Assembly: GCF_025147325.1 (NCBI RefSeq)
Contig: NZ_CP102262.1
Coordinates: 496,001-560,000, forward strand
Direction of reading: 5' to 3'
Length of the DNA: 64,000 nt
DNA from: Bacteroides stercoris ATCC 43183
GTDB taxonomy: Bacteria > Bacteroidota > Bacteroidia > Bacteroidales > Bacteroidaceae
Shown here in pieces: positions 43,667 through 52,445 of the stretch. The notes under the pieces are model-generated. The model made no database searches. It was not told where the DNA came from and was given only the letters and a program-made list of their open reading frames with translations. The first letter of the stretch is position 1. Each line of letters begins with the position of its first letter. The position numbers and the translations under genes are program-made.

Positions 43667-43740
43667 TCTTCCTTAGCTCAGTCGGTTAGAGCATCTGACT
43701 GTTAATCAGAGGGTCCTTGGTTCAAGTCCAAGAGGAAGAG
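43667..43740 (+). tRNA. tRNA-Asn (anticodon GTT), second copy
   Basis: Identical in all 74 positions to the copy 99 bp upstream, also with the same CAACAT leader, so the pair arose by tandem duplication. Followed by a terminator. Confidence 0.97.
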
Positions 43741-43742
43741 CA

Positions 43743-43776
43743 AAAAGGTTCGTCATTACGGCGGACCTTTTTTTGT
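43743..43776 (+). terminator. Rho-independent terminator of the tRNA-Asn pair
   Basis: AAAGGTTCG and CGGACCTTT pair (one G-U) around a short loop, followed by seven T. Confidence 0.8.
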
Positions 43777-43834
43777 TGGATATCCCATTTCCTCCAGAGG
43801 AGGGGTCAACGTAAAAACCTGAGGGATTCATAGC

Positions 43835-44803
43835 TTATGCATAAATTTTCGCCAGTCTGAACAGGAAGAAAGCTCTGTCCTTTACTCCTCTGAATTGTGT
43901 GCGGAACTCCTTTATTTTTGCATTGAACGATTCGGAAGCAGCGTTTGTTGAACGTCTGTCAAAGAAGTTGATTATTTCCCGGTAATGCATCTGTACGGAA
44001 CGTGCCACTCTTCCGAAAGCAAGAAACCCTGATTTTTCCACCTCGTCATACCAGCGGGCAAGATGCGTCAATGCCGCATCCTTGTACCTGCATTGGTGGT
44101 ATATCAGTCCGAGCCTCATGGAGAGGTAGTATGCTTTCTTAATATCGGGATACTCCCGGAACAGGATGCCGGCGCGTACGCGCTGTGATTCCGTCCACAA
44201 GGATTCCTTCTTATATAACAGGTAAATGCTTCTCGAAAGAAGCTGTTTGCGTGAATCACCGTTTTCAAAGACCGGCGCATGATATATCTTCCCGCAGGCT
44301 TTGGCATGGGCGATCTGAACAGATTCTTCGTCCAAAGCCTCCCAACGTGCTTTAACGCGCATATCCTGAACCGCCTCATAAGCGAGTTTCTGCACATGGA
44401 AACGGTCTGTGACGCGGCGTGCGGCGGGAAAACAGAGGCGGGCGATCTGCTCCATGTTCGGAGCCATATCCATGGTTATCTCCCTGACCTGAAAGCGTCT
44501 GCGGCGGGAAAGACGGAGCAGTACGGAGGTCACGGTCTTTACATCTGTTCCTTTCACAACGGCGATAAGACTGCCCGAACGGCCTTTTCTCTCCTTGTTT
44601 ATCAACACGGTATATAATTCTCCGCGGGAAAGGCAGACTTCATCCAGTCCCACATAAACACCGATGTTCTTCTCGAAAAGAAGCCATTCTTCGGCATGAG
44701 GAAGCTGCTCCCAACAGAGATAACCGCTCAGGTGATTCCGGTATTGCCGCTCGAGCAGTTCCCCGTCGACCCCGAACAGCGTTCCCAACAGCCTGCAGCC
44801 CAC
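43835..44803 (-). CDS. ISL3/ISAon1-family DDE transposase
   Basis: 322 residues as read from the GTG at 44803. DDE core: the first Asp in VYVGLDEVCLSRGELY, the second in ITMDMAPNMEQIA and the Glu in NAASESFNAKIKEF; TDRFHVQKLAYEAVQDMR between them is typical of ISL3 transposases. The frame is open a few codons upstream, to a stop at 44828-44830, and it is shifted by +1 relative to the preceding small gene, whose stop is 11 nt before this GTG. It may start by reinitiation or arise by frameshift or slippage at the T6A4 run. A second, diverged copy lies at the window start. Confidence 0.9.
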   Translation of the reverse strand: MGCRLLGTLFGVDGELLERQYRNHLSGYLCWEQLPHAEEWLLFEKNIGVYVGLDEVCLSRGELYTVLINKERKGRSGSLIAVVKGTDVKTVTSVLLRLSRRRRFQVREITMDMAPNMEQIARLCFPAARRVTDRFHVQKLAYEAVQDMRVKARWEALDEESVQIAHAKACGKIYHAPVFENGDSRKQLLSRSIYLLYKKESLWTESQRVRAGILFREYPDIKKAYYLSMRLGLIYHQCRYKDAALTHLARWYDEVEKSGFLAFGRVARSVQMHYREIINFFDRRSTNAASESFNAKIKEFRTQFRGVKDRAFFLFRLAKIYA

Positions 44804-44813
44804 CGGCAGCTTA

Positions 44814-45155
44814 TCAATATAATTCTTTTAAAAAAGACGCAAATTCATGCGTCATACGGCTACCACCGGCAACCAGTTTCCAGTCACGGCTCACGTAACG
44901 GTTCTCATCCTTGACAACCCACCTGCGCCGGCGCACGTTCAGAAAAAGCTTCTTGCCGCGTATGGGGAAATCCTGAACCACAACAGGTTCGTAAAAACCC
45001 TTGCTCTCAACTTTCATTCCTGCGTATTCTTTAGGAACTTCATTCTTTTCTTCTAAATAAATCACTATTTCCGATGCGCTTTCCTTTACGTCCGAGATGA
45101 TGAAATAATCCAATGTCCCTTCAGGAAGAAGGAGACGGTAGCCGTTGTTGTCCAT
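44814..45155 (-). CDS. ISAon1-family transposase N-terminal region protein
   Basis: 113 residues, the small first gene of this IS type. It begins MDNNGYRLLLPEGTLDYF and contains FLNVRRRRWVVKDENRYVSRDW, a basic segment that resembles the N-terminal zinc/HTH region of ISL3-like transposases without the cysteines. It probably supplies end recognition to the catalytic protein, either as a separate subunit or fused through frameshifting. Ends at TGA in the sequence TTTTTTAAAAGAATTATATTGA (positions 44814-44835, minus strand). Confidence 0.8.
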   Translation of the reverse strand: MDNNGYRLLLPEGTLDYFIISDVKESASEIVIYLEEKNEVPKEYAGMKVESKGFYEPVVVQDFPIRGKKLFLNVRRRRWVVKDENRYVSRDWKLVAGGSRMTHEFASFLKELY

Positions 45156-45381
45156 AAGATTTCTGAGTTAGTTTTATGCAAAGATAGGATTTTTACAAAT
45201 ATTACCCCTCAGGTTTTTACATTGACCCGTTTTATTCATATAGTTTCTACTTTAAAAGTGAGCCATATAAATGCCTAAAGAACAAATTAGTTCAAACGAC
45301 TATTCTGTTAAAAAAGTACACAGATTACAAACTTTAATACATATCCGGAAGCTTCCCGTTCTTCCGAAATACCGGAATTTA

Positions 45382-46086
45382 TCAAAAATTCGCAACAGCA
45401 AGCGTCAGCACGCTGATACGTACACCTTCTACGTCCCGAAACACATCGGCACACGTAGTAATGGTAGCTCCGGTAGTCAGTACGTCGTCCACCAACAAGA
45501 TATGCTTTCCGACAAAACGTTCGGGATAGCGAAGATGAAAGATGCCGTTCACATTCTTCCACCGTTCATAGGCAGATTTCCTTACCTGCGCTTCCGTATG
45601 TTTCTTGCGCACTACGGAAGCAGCATCCAAAGGAATACCCGTAACCGCCGCAACCCCTTTGGCCACACATTCGCTCTGGTTATATCCGCGCATCCGCTGC
45701 TTGCGGGGATGCAAAGGAACGGGAACTATGACATCCACATCGCAAAAGAACTCCGAAACAGTCAATTCCGCTGCCATAAAACGCCCCATTGTCTCTCCCA
45801 AGTCCTTACGGCCGCCATATTTCAATTGATGCAGTATCCGGCGGAAATCACTGCCCTTATGATAAAAGAAGTAAGAGGTAGCGCGTTCCAAAGGAATTTT
45901 TCCCCAGAACATACGTTCCACCGGATTATCCGCACAAAGATGATAATCCGTACGGGGCAAATCCATATTGCATTTCAGACAAATAGCCTCCTCCCCTTCC
46001 TGCAGAGGTGTGCCGCACACAACACACTGCCGGGGAAAGAATAAATGAAGAAAAGATAAAAGCCAGGCTTTAAGCGTATTTTCCAT
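45382..46086 (-). CDS. comF: ComF-family phosphoribosyltransferase-like protein
   Basis: 234 residues from the ATG at 46086 (MENTLKAWLL). A zinc-finger-like set of cysteines (CVVCGTPL...CLKC) lies near the N-terminus. The phosphoribosyltransferase fold follows: VDVIVPVPLHPRKQRMRGYNQSE, then the PRPP loop HILLVDDVLTTGATITTC. ComF proteins act with DprA/ComFA in natural transformation in other bacteria; the role in Bacteroides is not settled. The start was chosen because a -7 element at 46105-46112 lies upstream of it but overlaps or follows the longer starts (46101, 46119). It is near the HU/wHTH gene on the same strand. Confidence 0.9.
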   Translation of the reverse strand: MENTLKAWLLSFLHLFFPRQCVVCGTPLQEGEEAICLKCNMDLPRTDYHLCADNPVERMFWGKIPLERATSYFFYHKGSDFRRILHQLKYGGRKDLGETMGRFMAAELTVSEFFCDVDVIVPVPLHPRKQRMRGYNQSECVAKGVAAVTGIPLDAASVVRKKHTEAQVRKSAYERWKNVNGIFHLRYPERFVGKHILLVDDVLTTGATITTCADVFRDVEGVRISVLTLAVANF

Positions 46087-46104
46087 AAATTTGGTTTTCA
46101 TGCC

Positions 46105-46112
46105 CAAAGGTA
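46105..46112 (-). promoter_or_regulatory. Predicted -7 promoter element of comF
   Basis: TACCTTTG on the minus strand, a TAnnTTTG match 19 bp before the ATG at 46086. It implies a very short leader and excludes the upstream ATGs. Confidence 0.5.
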
Positions 46113-46149
46113 GGGACAAATCACCTATAAAAAAGTCTCTCTCCCGATA

Positions 46150-46752
46150 TCAAGGTTTCAAATAGACCACCGTTTTGCCGCTACCATACTTACGTATCAT
46201 CCCCTCCGCAAGGTATCGGTTCAGGTCGGACACCGCCCGATGCTTCACCAAACCCGTTATCGATTCATAATCCGCCCGTGTGATGCATCCGTATTTATCC
46301 AAATGCAGCAATAGTTTTTCTTTCCTCTCCTCCTCGCCCATCACGGAACGGGATACGTATGGTGACGCTTTGCGTTCCAGCTCCATCGTATTGAAACGGT
46401 TACGGAATTTGCTCCCGAGACGCAGGTTCACATTCTGAAAATGTACCGACGGCGAACGGATTTCTTTCTTGTCGGTAACCTGACGGTCGCATTTCAGCGA
46501 TACGGAGAAATAGCCCAACTCGCCCACTTCCACCGTCCAACCCTCGGACAGCCAACTGTATAGTTCGTCCGTAACAGCCTGCAAAGTTCCGTCGAGAATG
46601 GCGGGACTGAAACCGGTGGCCTTAGCCACCAACTCACGGAATTTATCGGCGGAGATTGTTCCCCGTGGCAGGATACGGGCATGCAGACGGGGCTCGTTGC
46701 GGTTCTCGCCCAAAGGGTCGGGAGTCTGATACAAATCATAGTAAGCACTCAT
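46150..46752 (-). CDS. HU-domain DNA-binding protein fused to a winged helix
   Basis: 200 residues. The N-terminal part (about 20-125) is the HU/IHF-like fold of the Bacteroidota class fused to wHTH, Ig or Gly-rich tails (ARILPRGTISADKFRELVAKATGFS, TVEVGELGYFSVSLKC). The C-terminal part (about 135-200, KEKLLLHLDKYGCITRADYE then HRAVSDLNRYLAEGMI) is a winged-helix-like domain. Likely binds and bends DNA site-specifically. A phased palindrome array lies 83-158 bp upstream, in the right position for self-regulation. A second HU-type gene with a Gly-rich tail is at 57473. Confidence 0.87.
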   Translation of the reverse strand: MSAYYDLYQTPDPLGENRNEPRLHARILPRGTISADKFRELVAKATGFSPAILDGTLQAVTDELYSWLSEGWTVEVGELGYFSVSLKCDRQVTDKKEIRSPSVHFQNVNLRLGSKFRNRFNTMELERKASPYVSRSVMGEEERKEKLLLHLDKYGCITRADYESITGLVKHRAVSDLNRYLAEGMIRKYGSGKTVVYLKP

Positions 46753-46834
46753 ATGTAATAAGGTATTAGATTGGCACTATCAGCCAATACGTTCATAAAT
46801 AGCAAGATACCGCACCGCCAACCGTAATCCGTCA

Positions 46835-46916
46835 GACAGATGTCACCCTTGCGTTAAACAGATGTTGCCCTTTCGTTACACAGTTGTCTGACGAAAGGGC
46901 AACGGCTGTTTAACGC
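46835..46916. repeat. Second palindrome array with exact 22-bp period, upstream of the HU/wHTH gene
   Basis: Four 10-bp dyad cores start at 46835 (GACAGATGTC), 46857 (AACAGATGTT), 46879 (CACAGTTGTC) and 46901 (AACGGCTGTT), exactly 22 bp apart. The three 12-bp spacers are related, and the third is the reverse complement of the second with one change. As a result a large dyad centred on the third core pairs 46851-46861 and 46864-46876 with 46891-46903 and 46906-46916 (24 of 26 bp), and a second dyad (GTCAGACA/TGTCTGAC) is centred on the second core. No T tract, so not a terminator. The rest of 46753-46997 holds no gene. Confidence 0.85.
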
Positions 46917-46997
46917 ATTAGCATTCGCAGTCAAAGATAATGATAAATCCACAAGAAACGAATAAATCCTGCAATTCTTCTGCCTGATACCTAAAAA

Positions 46998-49900
46998 TCA
47001 CCTGTTGCCGTTTATCTTACTTTTACTGTACGCAAAGTAAAAAACCTGAGGCAAAACAGTAAACGAAAGCACAAAACATATCAGGATGCCGCCTACAATC
47101 ATCACTGCCAACGGCTTTTGCACTTCCGAACCCATTCCTGTGGAGAGAGCGGCAGGAAGCAATCCGGCAGAACCCATTAATGAAATCATCAGCACAGCAC
47201 GAAGACGGATGCGTACGGCCTCATCTATTGCAAAACCTATATTGCGGCTTTGCTGCAAAAGCGATTTCATCAGTGCCGTGAGCAAAATAGAATTGATAGA
47301 CACTATTCCAAACAAGATGATAAACCCAATACCCGCCGAAATACCGAACGGAATGCCTGCCACCCAAAGCGAAATAAATCCCCCGATAAAAGCATAGGGC
47401 ATAGTGCTTGCGGCAATCAGCGTATCTTTGACTGTGCCGAAGTTCATATACAATAAAAAGAGAATCAAAAGCAAAACGGCCGGAACAACTACTGCAAGAC
47501 GTTTGGTGGCTCGCTGCTGGCTTTCAAATTCACCTGCCCATTGTATCTTGCTGCCTTCAGGCAAATGCACCAACCTTTCAACTTTGGCTTGCGCCTCATC
47601 TATGGTCGACCCGAGGTCCCTGTCCCGAATGGAAAAACCTATCCCCACATACCGCCTGCTTCCTTCACGATAAATAAACGCAGGTCCCGTCACAAACTTA
47701 ATGTCCGCAATTTCCTTGAGGGGAACCTGCTTGCCATCCATTGTCGGAATAAGAATATCACCTATTTTCTGCTCATCGTTGCGGAACTGCTGTTCAAAAC
47801 GGAGCATCACGTCAAAGGTACGCTCATTTTCGTAAAACACAGTTGCAGCTTTCCCACCGATAGCCATTTCGATAACCGCCTGGGCATCTGCCATAGACAC
47901 GGCATATTGGGCCATTTTCGACTCAAGGGGTTTAATCTGCAATTCCGGCAGACCGATTGAGCGGAATACATTTACATCCTCCACCCCTCGGACACCTTTA
48001 ATGACTCCGGCAACACTATCGGCAGCAGCCTCCAATGTATACAGATCATTACCGAAGATTTTAATGACCAACGCACTTTTTACTCCGGCAACATACTCTT
48101 CTACATTGTCCTGAATAGGCTGCGAAAAAGCAAAAATAATTCCCGGATAAACAGCCAAAGAATCTTGCATCTGCTCAATCAGATTCTCTTTGGACATCTT
48201 GCGCTTCCATTCGGATTCGGGTTTGAGCTCGGCGTGAAACTCAATGTTGAAAAAGCCCGTTGCATCTGTTCCATCATTGGGACGCCCTGTCTGTGTAAGA
48301 ATAAAATCCACTTCCTCAAAACTTTGCAGTTTGGCTTTCATCTCTTTGGTTAGCCGCACGCTCTCTTCGAGATTGACACTGTTAGGCAAAGTGGCGCGAA
48401 CATAAACCGCTCCCTCGTTCATACTCGGAATAAATTCCGTGCCCCAAAACATAAACCGAAACAGGGAGATACCGAATAAAAGTACGAATGCGACAACGGT
48501 TGCTTTCCTATGACGCTTAGTGAAGTAATAAAACGAAATGAGCCATCCCTCCAATGCCTTTGCAGCCTTGTTGTTCCTCTCTCTTATCGGTCTTGAAAAC
48601 AACACCTTGCACATAACAGGGACATAAGTAAGCGACAATAGCAAAGAGCCGAGAAGAGCATACCCAAGCGTAAAAGCCAGCGGAGAAAACATCTTTCCTT
48701 CCACTTTCTGAAACGAGAAAATAGGAAACAGCGCCACCACCAGAATAATCTGGGCAAAGAAAATATGAGAAGCAACCGAACCGGCACTCTTCTTTATAAG
48801 CCCGCTTTTGGCATAACGGCCGAAATACTTTCCCCTCTCCTGCGATTTTTGCAGGAGCGCAACGAAAACCACCTCTGTTATCACCAACGTACCCTCCAGC
48901 AACAGCCCGAAATCCAAAGCCCCCATCGAAATCAGATTGGCGGGCAGCCCTTGTATCCGAAGCATCGTAATTGCAAAAAGAAACGACAGAGGGATGACCG
49001 AAGCCACAATAACCGTGGTACGCCAGTTGAATAGAAACAAGAACACGATAAATGACACAAGTAGAACTCCCTCCAGCATATTTCCGATTACAGTGTGCAC
49101 AGTAGCATCGACAAGCCGAGTTCTGTCCATAAAGGGCACTATCTTTATATCCTCAGGCAAAATTCTGTCGTTAAGTTCTGTGATTTTATCCTTAAGACGC
49201 GTGATGACTTCGCTCGGATTCTCACCACGGAGCATTATCACGATGCCTTGTACCACATCGTCATCGTAATTGAGCCCAACCTGCCCTTGACGCGGTTTTG
49301 CAGATACGGATACCGTGGCAACTTCTTTAACCCGAATCGGCGAACTGCCTTTGGTGGTAATCAATAGGTTTTCAATATCCTCAACGCTTTCCAATAGTCC
49401 CAAACCACGGACCACATAGGCTTGCGCCCCCTTCTGTATTACATCGCCGCCCACATTGATATTACTTCTCCCTACAGCCTCATAAACATCAAGAGGAGAA
49501 ATATCGTAATTGGCAAGTTCCACCGGATTTACACGAATTTCGTACATTTTCTCCTCTCCGCCGAAAGTAGCAATCGTTGCAATGCCCGGCACAGCCAAAA
49601 GCTCCCGTTGCACTACCCAGTCGTTAACGGCCGAAACCTCGCGGATGGGCAGGTCACTCTTAAGTATGTACCTGAAGATTTCCCCGGTGGCTCCACTCGG
49701 CGGTTCAATCGAAAGTTCCACGCCATCCGGCAGGCTCAACTCCTGTATACGGTTCGAAGCATACTGCTGAGCATAAAAATCATCTACACCGTCCTCAAAT
49801 AGTACATTGACAACCGCCAGCCCGAATAAGGATGTGGAGCGCACATCCGTTTTCCGAGGAATGGTATTAAGCTGTTGCATTATGGGAAGCGTAACGAACT

Positions 49901-50096
49901 TCTCTACCTCTTCGGCACTGCGTCCGGGCCATTGGGCAATGATTTTCGCCCGCGTATTGGTCACATCGGGATAAGCCTCAATGGGAGTATTCTGGTAGCA
50001 GGCAATTCCCGCCACAAACAGAACTCCCGTCATAAAAAGGATAAACACATGATTCTTAAGGGAAAATCCTATGATGTTTTCTATGAACTTATGCAT
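46998..50096 (-). CDS. Heavy-metal-efflux RND transporter (CusA/CzcA type)
   Basis: 1032 residues. Inner-membrane proton/metal antiporter of the HME-RND class: 12 transmembrane segments with two large periplasmic loops. PIEAYPDVTNTRAKIIAQWPGRSAEEVEKFVTLPI is the N-terminal family hallmark (positions about 38-72). The TM4 proton-relay set is Asp395, Glu401 and Glu408 in GALDFGLLLEGTLVITE, where most relatives have D-D-E. The metal (Cu, Ag, Zn, Co, Cd) cannot be told, because the three CusA methionines cannot be aligned with confidence here. Last gene of the leftward TolC-adaptor-RND unit, 2-bp gap. Confidence 0.95.
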   Translation of the reverse strand: MHKFIENIIGFSLKNHVFILFMTGVLFVAGIACYQNTPIEAYPDVTNTRAKIIAQWPGRSAEEVEKFVTLPIMQQLNTIPRKTDVRSTSLFGLAVVNVLFEDGVDDFYAQQYASNRIQELSLPDGVELSIEPPSGATGEIFRYILKSDLPIREVSAVNDWVVQRELLAVPGIATIATFGGEEKMYEIRVNPVELANYDISPLDVYEAVGRSNINVGGDVIQKGAQAYVVRGLGLLESVEDIENLLITTKGSSPIRVKEVATVSVSAKPRQGQVGLNYDDDVVQGIVIMLRGENPSEVITRLKDKITELNDRILPEDIKIVPFMDRTRLVDATVHTVIGNMLEGVLLVSFIVFLFLFNWRTTVIVASVIPLSFLFAITMLRIQGLPANLISMGALDFGLLLEGTLVITEVVFVALLQKSQERGKYFGRYAKSGLIKKSAGSVASHIFFAQIILVVALFPIFSFQKVEGKMFSPLAFTLGYALLGSLLLSLTYVPVMCKVLFSRPIRERNNKAAKALEGWLISFYYFTKRHRKATVVAFVLLFGISLFRFMFWGTEFIPSMNEGAVYVRATLPNSVNLEESVRLTKEMKAKLQSFEEVDFILTQTGRPNDGTDATGFFNIEFHAELKPESEWKRKMSKENLIEQMQDSLAVYPGIIFAFSQPIQDNVEEYVAGVKSALVIKIFGNDLYTLEAAADSVAGVIKGVRGVEDVNVFRSIGLPELQIKPLESKMAQYAVSMADAQAVIEMAIGGKAATVFYENERTFDVMLRFEQQFRNDEQKIGDILIPTMDGKQVPLKEIADIKFVTGPAFIYREGSRRYVGIGFSIRDRDLGSTIDEAQAKVERLVHLPEGSKIQWAGEFESQQRATKRLAVVVPAVLLLILFLLYMNFGTVKDTLIAASTMPYAFIGGFISLWVAGIPFGISAGIGFIILFGIVSINSILLTALMKSLLQQSRNIGFAIDEAVRIRLRAVLMISLMGSAGLLPAALSTGMGSEVQKPLAVMIVGGILICFVLSFTVLPQVFYFAYSKSKINGNR

Positions 50097-50098
50097 CG

Positions 50099-51127
50099 TT
50101 ACTTCCCTTTTATTTCGTTATACATCAGCAGTTGGTTCTTTATAACGACCTCTTCACCCGCCTTAATTCCTTCGGTAATATAGGTAAAGTCATTATGCCG
50201 GGCGAAAGGGGTGATCTTCCGAATCCCGAAAGTCTTATCGCCAACAACTACATAGTAACCGTTATTGTCGAAAATCACCGCACTGCTCGGAACCGCTACC
50301 AGTTCCAAATTCGAATCATTGAACAATTTTACCACCACAGGCATTTCCGGTTTAAGCTTCAATGCCGGGTTAGGCAATGTGATTCGCACCTTCAATGCTT
50401 TGTCCTCGGAGTCGAAAACCTGTGAGAGGAAATCTATCTTACCCTTGAAAACCTCTGCTGGATAGGCCACGGATGTAATTTCAACGCATTGCCCCTCGTG
50501 TACAAATTGCAAATTTCCGGCATAGACATTCGCTACAACCCACACTGTCGATAAATCGGCCATCGAAAACAGCGGTCCGCCACTTTCCGGGAAAGAGGTT
50601 CCCGGATTGCAGTATTTCCCGATTACATAGCCGCTCATCGGGGCTTTTACGGAAAAGACGCCGTTATCCTGATTTTCGCCATAAAGAACAAAATCTGACT
50701 GCAACTTCCCGACTGTCGAACGAGCTTCGACAAGCTCTTTATCGGTTGCCATCCCGCTCCCGTGCAAGGACTCCACACCTTTAAGATTCTGTCGAGCCAC
50801 GGCAAGTTCCGATTGCAAAGAACTCAATTCGACCGAACGTATATCTACCATCCTTTTACCTTTTTCTGCATAATCGCCAAGTGAAAAGTAGCTTTTCACG
50901 ACTACACCGCTCACTAAAGGTGAATAGCTTATCGTACGGTCGGAATCAACAACTACTTTTCCGGCAAGGGTAAACTCCTTCTGCAACCGCTTCAACTCGG
51001 CTTTTGCTGTCAGCACTTCCTGCAAAAAAACGTCCGAAACGGTTTCCCGGGTCGGCAGACTGCTCCGGCTGTTCTCTCCGCAGCTTGCCAGCAACGGTAG
51101 TAAAAGATAAATTATTCTCTTCATCAT
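50099..51127 (-). CDS. RND efflux periplasmic adaptor (CusB/CzcB type)
   Basis: 342 residues. Lipoprotein signal ends LLASC (Cys16). Membrane-fusion protein order: N-terminal strands, a helical hairpin (about 95-160, VDIRSVELSSLQSELAVARQNLKG), lipoyl/barrel-sandwich halves (VVVDSDRTISYSPLVSGVV, SVKAPMSGYVIGKY) and a beta-barrel/membrane-proximal part. It links the RND pump to the TolC channel. No Met/His-rich N-terminal metal domain is visible. Gap of 2 bp to the pump gene and 3 bp to the TolC gene. Confidence 0.94.
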   Translation of the reverse strand: MMKRIIYLLLPLLASCGENSRSSLPTRETVSDVFLQEVLTAKAELKRLQKEFTLAGKVVVDSDRTISYSPLVSGVVVKSYFSLGDYAEKGKRMVDIRSVELSSLQSELAVARQNLKGVESLHGSGMATDKELVEARSTVGKLQSDFVLYGENQDNGVFSVKAPMSGYVIGKYCNPGTSFPESGGPLFSMADLSTVWVVANVYAGNLQFVHEGQCVEITSVAYPAEVFKGKIDFLSQVFDSEDKALKVRITLPNPALKLKPEMPVVVKLFNDSNLELVAVPSSAVIFDNNGYYVVVGDKTFGIRKITPFARHNDFTYITEGIKAGEEVVIKNQLLMYNEIKGK

Positions 51128-51130
51128 TCG

Positions 51131-52399
51131 TTATTTTATAGTTTGTCCTATTGCAAATTGTAAGCGTTCAAATTGAAGCCTCAGCTCTTTCCGGCTCCGC
51201 AACAACACCTCTTTCGAAGCATGATAGCTATCCATGAAATCCATATACTCAACCATCGATATATTTTTCATCAACAGATTCTTCGTATACACATCCGGCA
51301 TCTTGTCCATCTCGCTTTGTATGGAACGATTCACACCGTTCTCCTCAAGAAAAGAGTAAACGGCTTTGTAATTTTCCAGGCATTCAATAATTTCATTCCG
51401 TATATTATTCTGTTCCTGCAACACCAAAATTTCATTCTGCCTAAGTCTGAACCGTGCCCTCCTTATAGCTCCTTTATTACGATTGAAAACCGGTAATTGC
51501 ACTCCTATTCCCACACCGAAGAAGTTATCCCACACGCCTCCGGCACGGTCATACTTTATTCCCAAGCTAATGTCGGGTATCGCCAATGCCTTTTGATAAA
51601 CGATATCTTTACGGTGATATTCAGCCCGCAGTACTGCCGTAGCCAAATCGGGACGGGATGCCAAAGCCGTTTCCATAAGCATGGCAGGATCCAATGTAAG
51701 AGGAGATGGAAAGTCAACCTGCTCCTCGGCAACGATCACCACGACCGAAGGTTCCAAAGCAAGCAAATTCTTTATGTTCTTTTGATGTGCATTATACTCG
51801 GTCCGTACCTCGTTCATTTCTCCGTTTACTGCAAACAGCGCCGTTTGCAGCCTCAACAGTTCATTTCCGGTTACATTCCCCGTTTGATACTGCGCCCGAT
51901 ATCCGGCAACAACCTTTTCGAGAAGAGTCTGCCGACTCTCGATAACCTTAAGCAGATTTTGTAGATATACAAGCTCGGCTATCGAGATATGAAGTTCCAT
52001 TTTCAGACTTCGCAACAGCTCTTCAAACTGCCTTACGGTTATCTCCTTATCTATTTTTTCAACTTCCGCCAACTTTATCCTGCGCGCCGAAAGCGAAACC
52101 ATCTGAGAGAGTTCGAGCGAAAACTGCTTGGGACTGGCAACCGCGCCTCCGTACTCATCAGTCCCCCGCCTCTTCCAAAAGTTGATATCACCGACGGATA
52201 ATTCCGGATTGTCCCAAACAGTTGCTTCGGCAATGGCAGCATCGGCTATCGAAACATTCATCCGTTCGGCAATAAGTGCCAAGTTCTGTTTCAGAAACAT
52301 AGCCTCTATCTGGTCGGAAGACAATCTAATTTGCCGAGCCGGTACAGATACACCAATAAAAGAGAAAAAAACTATGAGCAGCAAACGTATCATAAACAT
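51131..52399 (-). CDS. TolC-family outer-membrane efflux channel (CusC/CzcC type)
   Basis: 422 residues. Signal peptide about 1-22. Two repeated OEP units with long amphipathic helices (SVADAA.., AIAEATVWDNPELSVGDINFWKRRG; later NEIIECLENYKAVYSF) as in the metal-efflux CzcC branch. A TolC trimer forms the outer-membrane exit of the pump. The start is ATG 52399 or two codons on (52393); a -7 element at 52413-52420 fits both and would leave a leader of only about 7-13 nt. First gene of the efflux unit. Confidence 0.93.
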   Translation of the reverse strand: MFMIRLLLIVFFSFIGVSVPARQIRLSSDQIEAMFLKQNLALIAERMNVSIADAAIAEATVWDNPELSVGDINFWKRRGTDEYGGAVASPKQFSLELSQMVSLSARRIKLAEVEKIDKEITVRQFEELLRSLKMELHISIAELVYLQNLLKVIESRQTLLEKVVAGYRAQYQTGNVTGNELLRLQTALFAVNGEMNEVRTEYNAHQKNIKNLLALEPSVVVIVAEEQVDFPSPLTLDPAMLMETALASRPDLATAVLRAEYHRKDIVYQKALAIPDISLGIKYDRAGGVWDNFFGVGIGVQLPVFNRNKGAIRRARFRLRQNEILVLQEQNNIRNEIIECLENYKAVYSFLEENGVNRSIQSEMDKMPDVYTKNLLMKNISMVEYMDFMDSYHASKEVLLRSRKELRLQFERLQFAIGQTIK

Positions 52400-52412
52400 T
52401 GTTTTTTGCGGG

Positions 52413-52420
52413 CAAAAATA
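52413..52420 (-). promoter_or_regulatory. Predicted -7 promoter element of the metal-efflux operon
   Basis: TATTTTTG on the minus strand, 13 bp from the annotated ATG. The four TTAGAAA-type repeats lie just upstream of it. Confidence 0.55.
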
Positions 52421-52445
52421 GCCATAAGCATAGTCTTACATCATT

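Larger units (their letters stand above)
43803..45228 (-). mobile_element. ISAon1/ISL3-type insertion sequence, complete
   Basis: About 1426 bp. Terminal inverted repeats of 23 bp at 43803-43825 and 45206-45228 start GGGTCAA(C/T)GTAAAAACC and differ at one position. Two genes on the minus strand: a short N-terminal-region protein and the DDE transposase. No target-site duplication is evident. The transposase-3' end faces the tRNA-Asn terminator, 62 bp from the tRNA 3' end. Confidence 0.9.

Noticed and set aside
43568..43740. The two identical tRNA-Asn genes as attL/attR of an integrated element
   Set aside because: They are complete genes only 99 bp apart with no integrase or cargo; a tandem duplication explains them.
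1..45228. The two ISAon1-type copies as the ends of a composite transposon carrying 43 kb
   Set aside because: The copies are diverged in sequence and lie in opposite orientation, and most genes between them are core housekeeping genes.
45271..46044. A 257-codon frame on the plus strand
   Set aside because: It is the complement of comF, which has clear family motifs; the plus-strand frame has none.
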